Source: Anaeramoeba flamelloides (Eukaryota > Metamonada > Anaeramoebidae). Taken from it: a stretch of 64,000 nt of DNA. The stretch is taken from contig JANTQA010000029.1 of the NCBI GenBank assembly GCA_027625915.1, positions 9,238,001 to 9,302,000 on the forward strand, given 5' to 3'. This document shows positions 55,798-64,000 of the stretch, piece by piece (position 1 is the stretch's first letter; each line of letters opens with the position of its first letter). Position numbers and translations under genes: made by a program. The notes below the pieces were generated by a model. It ran no database searches and was not told the origin of the DNA. It saw only the letters and a program-made list of their open reading frames with translations.

Positions 55798-56330
55798 GGT
55801 AAAGTTATGCCAAGTTTGGGAAAAGAAAGATTGGAAAAGTACCAACATGTACTCTTTCTTTTTCGGTTTTTGTAAGTTGAATTTTTGAAATCGATTTTTC
55901 TTTGAACAAGTAAGTGTAATTTTTATTGCAAAACCAAAACAAAAAGAAAAAAAAAAAAGAAAATTGTTTTTTTGTTTGCTTCTTTCAACAAATTTAAAAA
56001 ATCTCAAACTCTGCAGAACTTGAAAGCCATGTTCTCAAAATTTCAGATTTAAAAATCTTTTTTGGATTTTTGAAAGAAAACAGTCTGATATTTTGTGTAT
56101 TTTTCTTTTTTTTTTCGAAAAGAACAAACAGGAAAAAGGAGTTGTTTTTTTTTTGTGTGTGTTCAAAACAAAAGAAAAAACAAGATTTTTCAAAGAAAAG
56201 GACATACTTGCTTTCCTTTTGAAAAACATTTTGGACAAAGTGTAACATTGTCACAAACGGCACATTTGACGATCACCCCTTTACTTATCTTTTGGTCGCA
56301 ATACGTACAATAAAATCTAAACTCATCCAT
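53980..56330 (-). CDS. ADA2: Transcriptional adaptor ADA2 (two exons)
   Basis: Nuclear subunit of SAGA-type histone acetyltransferase complexes that couples Gcn5 to nucleosomes. Exons 56330..56208 and 55488..53980, a 719-nt GTATGT/ATAG intron, phase 0; 543 aa. Exon 1 encodes most of a ZZ zinc finger (MDEFRFYCTYCDQKIS, CAVCDNVTLCPKCFSKGK). Its last histidines come from exon 2 (YSHKRDHDYQ). Then a SANT/Myb domain (KKWMYEEELKLLEGLE, GFGNWEEIAKRVKTKT, HFEQVYL; about 65-115), a Lys/Arg patch (RKRKRKRKRKK, about 136-146) that may be a nuclear signal, and the ADA2 middle domain (GFMSKREDFEVLPNND, YNLRIEERDKKRQFVLKMGL). The C-terminal 280 residues are Ser/Glu/Lys/Gln low complexity; the SWIRM domain that usually closes ADA2 is not visible. 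The start ATG at 56330 is the first in the frame before the ZZ motif. Confidence 0.94.
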
Positions 56331-57096
56331 CTTGGTCCTAGATAAAAAGTCTGGAATCTAAACAACAAAAGGTTGTTAGAAATCAAAAAAGTGTTTTTTT
56401 TGATTGTTAAAAAAAAAGTAAAAAAAAAATAAAAATTTATTTCGAAAACAAAAAGAGAAGAACAACTAAAGGATTCTTGGAAAAAAATTAAATTTTGCAT
56501 AAATTTTATTTCTGGGTCTATTTCAATACATGTCAGAATTTGTGGTTCATTAGTTTCTAAATATTTCCTAAAAGAGTTCTTCAAATATTAGTTTTTTAGC
56601 TTTTTCTTTCTATTAAATATGAACACTAAGATAGTGAAGAAAGAAATTGAAGTGAGTACATTATAAAATTGAAAGGTGTGTTCATCGAGAACATTTATAT
56701 TTCACGTGAGTTTTTATTTTGGGGGTTTTTTGAGAAGACTTGTTGGTTAATGAAAATTTTATTGTGATTATACCACAGGTTCTTTTTTAAAAACAGATCT
56801 TCAGAATAGAAAACCAAAAATATCTAATTGAAAAAAGAATACTTTTAAAAAACAATTAACCCGAAAAAAAAATTTACTTTAACTTGTAAAATTAAGATGG
56901 ATAAAAAAACAGACTGAGAACAAAATATTTTCCTACAATACGAATTATAACTCGAATTGTGATTCTCTTGAAGAATAAAAAGTGGAATCTATCTGAAAAA
57001 ACACAAAGAACTACATTTTTTCTTAAGGGGCAATTGTATTTTTGTATTATAAAGTTACTCAGGATATTCTATAATTTTAATTTGTCCAATATATGA
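56331..57096. other. Upstream of ADA2
   Basis: AT-rich; should include the ADA2 promoter. No motif recognised. Confidence 0.4.
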
Positions 57097-57271
57097 TATT
57101 TGAATAATAAATGGGAAAAATTTTTCACTTGATCTTCATTTTTTTTTTCCTTTTTCAAATAGAGCCACAAATTCGAAACTACAACCCAATTCTTTGAGAA
57201 CTCAATTTATTCATAAAAAAACAATCTGGAAAATGAAGAGAAAATTTTGTACCCATTTCGAATTCAAATAC
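57097..57271. mobile_element. MITE family G, copy 1
   Basis: About 175 bp with inverted ends: TTTGAATAATAAATGGGAAA and, inverted, ATTTGAATTCGAAATGGGTA, then TTTTCACTT / TTTTCTCTTCATTTTCC. Further copies lie near 59.4, 60.4 and 60.7 kb. Non-coding. Confidence 0.65.
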
Positions 57272-58739
57272 CCCTATCTTTCTCCAACTTTATTTCTGGT
57301 AGAATACTAAGAAAGAGCGGAATACATTCTTACACAGCCCCCCAGCACATGCATGATTATCCTTTAAATATGGCTTAGATATGAAAAATTTTTACTTTAT
57401 ATTTACTTTTAACAGACTTGAAATTATTTTAAAAACCATCCTTAGTTATCTTACAACAACTTAATTTTTTTTAAAAACTCTTAAAGAAGCTTGCAAGATT
57501 ATAATTTCCTCAATGGAAAAAAAAATGTTTATATAGTGTTTGGTGTAAAAGTTTTTTTATTTTCGTTCATAATTGATCTATCTCTAACTTAAAAAGACTT
57601 CTAATGGGTGATCCAGAAAATGAAATTTTTTACAATCAATTTCTAGTTTCCCAATTTGAAATTTTAAGTGCATTGGATTCATTGATGTTTTAATCATAAT
57701 TAAAGAAATAATGATTCAATTGTTGGAAATTTTATTAAGTTTTCGTTTTTTTGATACATTGTAATTGTTTTTTCAACTTTGAAATAAGTTTAAATTGGCT
57801 AATTTCAATTTTTTTCATCTTAGCCTCCAAATTTATAATTTTAAATTAATAATAAAATGATGAAATTGGTGATTTGATCCCCCCTTTTATTTAATTTTTT
57901 TTTTTTTTAAAGAATAACAATAATTATAATAAATATAACATAAAGTAATTGATTATTTCAACCCAATTGTTTTAAAAAAAATTCTGGATTCCTTCCGACA
58001 CAATAAAAAAACAAATTGTTAGTCCAGTAGAAATGTCTTAAAAACTTTCGAAAGTTGTGTTTTTTAAGACAATTATCTGACAATTAAAAAAAAAAACAAT
58101 CACTTCAGGCGATATTGATGGGGGGGTTATCAATTGGTTCCTGAAATTTACATTTTCACATTATATTTTTGTAGGAAGTTCAAAAACTTAGAAATGTATT
58201 CTTTAATGATTAACCTTACCGTATTGTTATTTTAATCGTTTTTGATTCCCTTCAGATTGTTATTAAAGAAAAAATAATAATAATATAACCGTAATTTTAT
58301 TGTTTTTTTCCATTAAAAATAACATACAGGTAATGTATAATTCACAAATTATTTTTATACACATTAATTTAATTTGCTTTTAATTCAATAAAGGATAGAT
58401 TATTTAATGAATAAAAATTTATTAAAAACTCATTTGAACCTTTCGATAAGAATTATTAATAAATTATGAAAAAAAAAAAAAATATAAAATTTCTAAAAAA
58501 TTATAAATCCAAGATTTGAATATTAACAAATACAATTGAAGTTATCATCATGAAATAGAATTTTTTTTTTTCAAATTTTGAAAGGTAACGTTAGTTTACA
58601 ATTTTTTTGGAAAACAAGATATTTTTATGTTTTTGTGTTTGAAAAATCAAAATTTTAGAAAAAAAGTGAAATAGGTTAAAACAGATAAACAAGATTTTTA
58701 ATTGGTAACCTTAATAGAGCCTAAAAAAAAAAAGTAAAA
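57272..58739. other. Intergenic, no recognised gene
   Basis: AT-rich with a G7 run near 58119. No frame with protein character. Confidence 0.45.
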
Positions 58740-58928
58740 ATGATTAATAGAAAAAATAAATTCACTTCAATGAATAATTTATTATGTCTTTTTAAATCAA
58801 ATCAACATAAAAAATTGAAATCCCCTTCTTTATCAAAATCTGAGAAGTTGTTTATGAGCTCTCAAAAAATGCCAAGGTTTCAACAAATTATTAATAGATC
58901 AATAAAAGAAAACCCCTTTCCCAAAGTA
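58740..58928 (+). CDS. Possible orphan first exon (hypothetical)
   Basis: An ATG opens 63 codons of good protein composition (NNLLCLFKSNQHKKLKSPSL, KMPRFQQIINRSIKENPFPK) and ends exactly at GTACGT, a fair donor, phase 0. No homology recognised and no downstream exon found: the next kilobases are MITEs. It may be the start of a gene whose rest was lost or lies beyond the repeats, or chance. Confidence 0.3.
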
Positions 58929-59102
58929 CGTATTATAAAAATTATTATTGATAATTGATCCTTATTTTTTTTTAATCATTTATTTTTTGCTTTTTATTAA
59001 TTGATCAAATTTGATAATTTCTTAGTTGGGTTGGGTTCCAAATTAAAAAACATTTTTCACCTTTTTTCTCAAAATGTTACAAAGTTTTTTTTTTCTCAAA
59101 TA

Positions 59103-59800
59103 AACTATTTTTCAGTCAAAGGGGCCCAGTTTTAATGGGTGAAACACAAGTGTTTAAAGCAATTGTTTAGATATTAGAAGAAAATTTTATATTGGAAATT
59201 TTTCAAATTGAAATCATTTTTTCACATTTTTGTTTTTTTTTTCGATTTTTTTATTTAAACCTAATTCAGTTGTAAAATTTTTATTTTATTCCAAGGTCAA
59301 TAGTCACTTGGTAAAATAGTGTTATTCTAAGGTTATTGAAACCTTGTAAATGATTGTTTAGAAATCATATTGAATTCTATTTGGTAATTTTATTCAATTG
59401 TTGATCCTGATATCTGATTAATAAATCTGAAAAATTTTCAATCCATTTTCATTTCCTTTTTTAAATAGAGACCACAAATGCCAGTACTCTACTTTTTTGG
59501 GGACTTGACCTCTAAAAGAAAAGTTTGGAAAATGAAGTGAAAATTGTTTCCTATTTATTATTCAAATAACAATAGAAGTTCAAATCGAACATTTTTGTTT
59601 ACCTCAATCTGGTGCCTTAGAATTTGAGTTTTTCACTTTTTAAGAAAATATATTGATTAATTAGTTTTACTACAGACATATATCAACAATTCTTTGATGT
59701 GTATTATTCTGTTTATTTCTTATTTTTTCTTTAAAGGCCAATTATATAAAATAATTGATATTTGAAAAAAATGTTGGGTCCCTTGGACCGAAACAGAGTT
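59103..59800 (+). mobile_element. MITE family B, copy 4, carrying a family G insertion
   Basis: TA-flanked (59101-59102, 59801-59802). Ends AACTATTTTTCAGTCAAAGG and, inverted, AACTCTGTTTCGGTCCAAGG. 698 bp, longer than the roughly 536 bp of copy 2 because a family G MITE sits at about 59401-59577. Confidence 0.8.
59401..59577. mobile_element. MITE family G, copy 2 (nested in B4)
   Basis: Contains TTTTCATTTCCTTTTTTAAA, TAGAGACCACAAATGCC, GGAAAATGAAGTGAAAATTG and ATTATTCAAATAA, matching 57097-57271. Interrupts family B between blocks that are adjacent in copy 1 (10450-10480). Confidence 0.65.
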
Positions 59801-60124
59801 TAATAAATTCTTTTTGAATAATTAAATGTAAACATAATGTAATCGGAATAAATAGAAAAAATTTTCACTTCATTTTCCATATTTTACTTTTCCTTTATAA
59901 ATAGAGTTTTCAAAAAAGTAACTTTTATTTTTTAATCTCTTTTTGTAAAAAGGAAAATGAAAAATCAAGCTGACCCTTTTTAAGGTTTCTTAAGAATATA
60001 TACAGGGCCTGATTGTTATTTTGATCTCTAAATCACGTCCTCATCATTTTTATTTGTTCTAAATTGATAAAATTGTGTTTTACTTTTCAGTAATTTATAA
60101 ACCCAAAGAGAGGCTTTCACTATA

Positions 60125-60324
60125 CAGCCATCTTTACTTTTAGGATATAAACTTTCAACCATAATTAAATCAAAAACAAACTTCAAATAAAAGCACATTT
60201 TTTGGAAATATTTCTTTAAACAAATTATGTTCCTCGAATTTGAATTTTTGTTCCTTAATTTTGAGATTTTTTTTTGGACCTTAAATTTCATTCAAAGTTT
60301 GTTTCTTAAAAGTAAAACCAACTG
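60125..60324. mobile_element. MITE family A, copy 6 (diverged)
   Basis: About 200 bp, ends CAGCCATCTTTACTTTTAGG / AAAGTAAAACCAACTG. TA precedes it; the right TA is altered. The oldest-looking of the six copies. Confidence 0.7.
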
Positions 60325-60361
60325 TTATAATTTTGTATCTAAATAGATAATTTCTATGCTG

Positions 60362-60885
60362 GTATTTGAATTTTAAATGGGAAAAGCTTTCACTTCATTT
60401 TCAATTTCCTTTTTCAAATACTGTTAATTGTAAAATAAAAAGATCAAAATTTTCATTCTTCTTAACAAAAAATCAAATTCCAAGAATTAAAAAAAATAAC
60501 CAAAGCCCCCAATTCTTAAATGAAAATATAAGAATTTATACCCTTCTTTTACGGATTAAAAAATTGAAATGAACTCTGGATTTTAAACCTTTTTTGGAAA
60601 GTTGAACGAGAATTTTGTTCCATTTATTTTGCAACAAATTGTAAAGATAGAAACCATACATTGCAACCCACGTCTTTGTACAAAATCTGGAAAAAGAAGT
60701 AAAAATATTTTCCCTTAACTAAAATTTGAATTACAAATGGGAAAAATTTTCACCACATTTTCAATTTCCTTTTTCAAAAATAGAGTTTTTAAATTACACT
60801 CTACTTCATTGAGAACTGTCTTTATAAAGGAAATTGTTGAGAAGATAAGCGAAAAATAATCCCATTTTTAATTCAAATACTAGTA
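60362..60885. mobile_element. MITE family G, two further copies
   Basis: One diverged copy starts at 60362 (TTTGAATTTTAAATGGGAAA) and may end near 60640. A better copy spans about 60726-60885 (TTTGAATTACAAATGGGAAA to CCCATTTTTAATTCAAAT). 59830-59960 holds a fragment of the same family. Confidence 0.55.
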
Positions 60886-61694
60886 TAAAACAAAAGAATA
60901 TTCATGAACAATTTTCTTTGTTGAACTAATACTCCCCTTTAAAATCATCTATTTAACATGATTTACAAAAGTAATTTTTTTTGAAAAGTATGAGGTTTTT
61001 ACGTTTGTCTAATATCAAAAGCTGAAACCCAAAAAGTTTTTTTTTGAAAAGACAGAAAATTATAAAAAACCCCAAAATATCAAGAAGGGTACTATACAGG
61101 CTCTACTGTATAACTCTTTCATTTTTATTTCTTATTTTGAAGAATCATCATTTAACATAAAAAAAACTGTTTCCAAAAAAAATTGTATTGTGAATAATCT
61201 TGCTTTGTTGAATAATTTTTCCACTTTTTTTTCAAGTCTTTTCTGAGTAAAAAGGCAACAATCTCAAGTTTTTCCAGTCCAAGCCCCGTATTCAAAAAAT
61301 TAATTCGTTTTTTACTGTTTTTGTAAAATCACTAATTTTCCAAACATATTTTTTTTGGAAACATAATAATACCATCAACAATAAGCATCAGGTTAACCAA
61401 ATTGCCACCAAACCAACTTAAACTTAATTTAGTTTTACACTCTGAAGTTAGTAATTGAATAAAAAGACTGATTATTGTGTTTAAATTTATCGCTTTTTGG
61501 AAAAAAATACTTTTAAAAACTGTTTTAAAACGAAATAGAATAAAAACTGAAACTCAAAGCTTTGGTTTAACCCAGTTGCCATTAAACCAACTTAAATATT
61601 CAATAGATATATTCACATCATTCCAACAAAAACAAGAAAAAAAAAATCATTTTTTTTCAAAATATTTCACATTTTTCAAAAAGAAGAAGAAATA
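60886..61694. other. Upstream region of the nitroreductase-like gene
   Basis: Contains a spaced direct repeat: GTTAACCAAATTGCCACCAA at 61392 and GTTTAACCCAGTTGCCATTA at 61565, each followed by AACCAACTTAAA. A 72-codon frame at 61477-61695 spans the second unit and is probably chance. The repeats could be duplicated sequence or binding sites. Confidence 0.45.
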
Positions 61695-63065
61695 ATGGAT
61701 CTTTTAAAGATTATTTTAGCCGAAGGCAAAAACCCAATGGACGTTATGACGTGGAGGACTTCTGTTCGCTCTTATTCGAGCCGATCCAATGTACCAACCA
61801 AGCACCGACATAAGCTTATTCGTCTCTGCCATCGACCCGGCAATGGTGTGTTTGGAACAGAAATGAGGTTTGCTGGGACCAAAAGGTCGATGGGCACATT
61901 TGGCTTTATTAGTGGTTCATCCAAAAGCAAATCAGATGGGCCATATTTTATTGTTGGGTGTGTCTCGTCGAATGTTGGCGTTCCTGAGAAAATCGATAAA
62001 ATAGATTTTGGGTATGAGTTTGAAAAGATAGTCTTGTACGCAGCCGCATTTGGGCTCGGGACCTGTTGGATGGGAGGAACCTTCCGAACAAAGGAAGCAA
62101 GCCAAGTAATTGGGCTAAATAAAAAAGAAGAGAAAATTTATGCTGTTACTCCGTTTGGCGCACCAGAAAAAGGTGGCGGGTGGGCAATAAAATTATTCAA
62201 AAAAATGGGAATAGCATCAGATCGAAACAAAAGAAAGCCCAACAGCGAAACCTTTTTCCAAAACACTTGGGGAGAGGAAATTGATTTTGACATTGTTTCC
62301 AAAGCCATCGGAGAGCCTTCACCACTTGTATTTACCAACAATGGAAAAAGCCACGTAATAGTCAAAGTGAAAAATGGTAATGGAACAACAATTAAAAAAG
62401 AACAAAACGAAAAGCAAGAAGAAGAAAACGAAAATGTTGAAATTGAAAAAGAATTACAAAACATTGAAAATGAAAATGAAAAGGAAAATGAAAATTCAAA
62501 GAGCTCTCAGAAACAGAAACAGAAACAGAAACAGAAACAGAAACAAAAAAAAATCACCGTTGTACTTGATATGGATGCTATTAAAAAATTAGAAGAAACA
62601 AAGGAAGAAGATTTACCCACTAGATGGAAAAACATTTTCTCTGCGATCACTTGGGCGCCTTCTGCAGTTCATGAACAAGATTGGAGAGTGGTGTTCGAAA
62701 AAGAGAACAGATCTTTCCATTTCTTTGTAGAATCCAAAAGAGGCCATTATTGCTATTTAAATATCGGAATAGCAATGCTACATTTTGAATTGTCATGTGT
62801 TTGGTATGGTTGGAGTGGTGAATGGGAGAAACAAAAAAAACCAAAATTTTCCTTCGAATTACCCAAAAATGTAAAATATTGTTGCACTTATACAATAGGA
62901 AAATCAAATAAAAAAGAAAAAAAAGAAGAAGAAAAAGAAAAAGAAGAAGAAAAAGAAAAAGAAGAAGAAAAAGAAAAAGAAGAAGAGAAAAATGAAAATG
63001 AAAATGAAAATAAAAAAGAAGAAGAAAAAGAAAATGAAAATGAGGATGAAAAAAAGAAAAATTAA
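61695..63065 (+). CDS. TM1586-type nitroreductase-fold protein, low-complexity rich
   Basis: Single exon, 456 aa. The family binds FMN and is proposed to reduce nitro or quinone compounds with NAD(P)H; the actual substrate here is unknown. The first half carries WRTSVRSYSSRSNVP, FGYEFEKIVLYAAAFGLGTC and WMGGTFRTKEASQVIGL, the N-terminal nitroreductase repeat. A linker rich in Glu/Lys/Asn and Gln-Lys pairs (residues about 235-285) precedes the second repeat with IFSAITWAPSAVHEQDWRVV, FHFFVESKR and YLNIGIAMLHFELSCVW, the expected WAPSAxxxQ flavin-binding stretch. The C-terminal 60 residues are an imperfect EKEEEK repeat from a 15-bp DNA unit (about 62925-62990). No signal peptide or membrane segment. 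Such enzymes are frequent in anaerobic protists and often bacterial in origin, so transfer is plausible but not shown. Confidence 0.85.
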   Translation: MDLLKIILAEGKNPMDVMTWRTSVRSYSSRSNVPTKHRHKLIRLCHRPGNGVFGTEMRFAGTKRSMGTFGFISGSSKSKSDGPYFIVGCVSSNVGVPEKIDKIDFGYEFEKIVLYAAAFGLGTCWMGGTFRTKEASQVIGLNKKEEKIYAVTPFGAPEKGGGWAIKLFKKMGIASDRNKRKPNSETFFQNTWGEEIDFDIVSKAIGEPSPLVFTNNGKSHVIVKVKNGNGTTIKKEQNEKQEEENENVEIEKELQNIENENEKENENSKSSQKQKQKQKQKQKQKKITVVLDMDAIKKLEETKEEDLPTRWKNIFSAITWAPSAVHEQDWRVVFEKENRSFHFFVESKRGHYCYLNIGIAMLHFELSCVWYGWSGEWEKQKKPKFSFELPKNVKYCCTYTIGKSNKKEKKEEEKEKEEEKEKEEEKEKEEEKNENENENKKEEEKENENEDEKKKN

Positions 63066-63391
63066 AAACGATGGAAAAAATGTTTCTTTTTAACTGTTTA
63101 TCAAAAAAAAAATAATTTAACAATGAAAAAATGATAATAAAAATAATGAGAAGAACAAAAAAAAACCCTAAATTTATGATTTTATGTTGATCTTTTCCCT
63201 TTTTATTTATTATTTTAGATCTTTAAAAAATAATTTTTTTATTTTTTTGAATTTAATTAATTTGAATTTTGTGAAAATCTTTTTCAGTTTGCGAATAAAA
63301 TTTTATATTCAAAGACTCTAATTTCAATAAAAAAATCAAAATATTTTTGTTTTTGACTCGATCTTAAGGTTTTATTTTTTTCTTATAATTA
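63066..63391. other. 3' flank of the nitroreductase-like gene
   Basis: AT-rich, with AATAAA-like words that could serve polyadenylation. No gene. Confidence 0.4.
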
Positions 63392-63996
63392 CAGTCTTGG
63401 GATTACAGTCAATCCAAAACTACAGTAGAATTTTATAAATATCAAATTTTGATGTTGATATAAATTTTTAAAAAGTTGAATATGAGAATAATAAAGCTCA
63501 TTTTATAAAAAACAATTCCTAAATGAGCCAATATTCTAGAATTTTTTCAACCGCGGTTCCAAGGCTACCATAAAATTTTAAATAAAACAAAATTGAGTTT
63601 TTCATTCTGATTTTCCATTTTCTAAAAATTGGAAATAAGAGTTATTATTTAAAAAAAAATTTCAATAAATGAGTTATTATTCAAATTTAAGAAAATCGAA
63701 AAAAAAATATTCAAGATCCCATGAAACTTAAAAATTATCAGTATAAAACAGCTCAAAAAAAATATCAATATTGACTGATCTTGAAAAATTTACCATTTTT
63801 GAACAATATTTTTAAGTGCTTCATGAATCTTCAAATTTTTTTTTTGATGTTTCTCAAAAATTTGAATAATAGCTCATTTATTGAAATTTTTTTGGGAATA
63901 ATAACTCTTATTTCCAAATTTTCATAAAATAGAAAATAAGAATATAAAACTCAAATCTGTTTTATTTAAAATTTTATGGTAGACTTGGAAAGACTG
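63392..63996. mobile_element. TA-flanked element with long inverted arms, 605 bp
   Basis: TA|CAGTCTTGGG at the left and CTTGGAAAGACTG|TA at the right. A longer inverted repeat of about 145 bp joins 63556-63700 with 63836-63985 (CTACCATAAAATTTTAAATA, GGAAATAAGAGTTATTAT, TTTCAATAAATGAG). The left arm is offset inward, so either the left end is compound or the true element is shorter. Tc1/mariner-like ends. It runs to the window edge. Confidence 0.65.
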
Positions 63997-64000
63997 TAAT

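Noticed and set aside
1-64000. CRISPR arrays, operons, bacterial promoters or Shine-Dalgarno sites
   Set aside because: Genes have spliceosomal introns and eukaryotic identities; repeats are dispersed inverted elements, not spaced direct repeats.
1-64000. Alternative nuclear genetic code
   Set aside because: All recognised genes end at TAA or TAG and show no in-frame stops at conserved positions, so the standard code suffices.

Overview
This window looks like nuclear DNA from an AT-rich protist, roughly four fifths A+T by eye. The genes carry GT-AG spliceosomal introns, use the standard code, and encode proteins with long Lys/Glu/Asn/Asp low-complexity runs. The gene set is plainly eukaryotic: TFIID TAF2, SAGA-type ADA2, casein kinase 2 alpha, ribosomal protein uL24/L26, a TLDc (OXR1-type) protein, farnesyl diphosphate synthase and a CLYBL-type lyase. 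The TM1586-type nitroreductase and the protein style would suit a free-living, possibly anaerobic amoeba such as an Anaeramoeba relative. That is a guess about lineage, not something the sequence proves.

Layout: an inverted-repeat element (0.1-0.6 kb); FPP synthase in two exons (1.1-2.4 kb); a LINE-like tail with hairpins on the minus strand (2.6-3.4 kb); a three-exon TAF2 gene covering 11 kb (6.3-17.3 kb), whose introns hold a TTAA-flanked element and a broken LINE-like reverse transcriptase; a repeat block (17.4-20.2 kb); a TLDc gene with long, only partly resolved introns (20.8-26.1 kb); a perfect 118-bp inverted repeat (27.5-27.9 kb) and nested MITEs (28.2-29.3 kb); a CLYBL-like gene (30.0-30.9 kb, minus); CK2 alpha (35.3-36.4 kb); a long gene-poor repeat desert (36.6-48.7 kb); uL24 (48.8-49.6 kb, minus, first exon not found); a Tc1-like transposon inserted in an older repeat (50.9-51.9 kb); a hAT-type MITE with a perfect 8-bp target duplication (53.0-53.6 kb); ADA2 (54.0-56.3 kb, minus); a MITE cluster (57-61 kb); a nitroreductase-like gene (61.7-63.1 kb); and a long inverted-repeat element at the right edge.

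The genes are unrelated housekeeping functions with no operon logic. TAF2 and ADA2 both belong to the RNA polymerase II coactivator machinery, but they are 37 kb apart and on opposite strands. The most informative content is the repeat landscape. At least ten dispersed families can be recognised by comparing copies inside the window. Several end in TA|AAC...GTT|TA or TA|CAGTCA...TGACTG|TA and so look like Tc1/mariner derivatives; one is hAT-like. Nested insertions give a relative order of events. Two copies of a LINE-like element share an unusual tail made of serial long hairpins. No wholly new biological system is evident; that hairpin tail and the nested TA-element families are the best leads.
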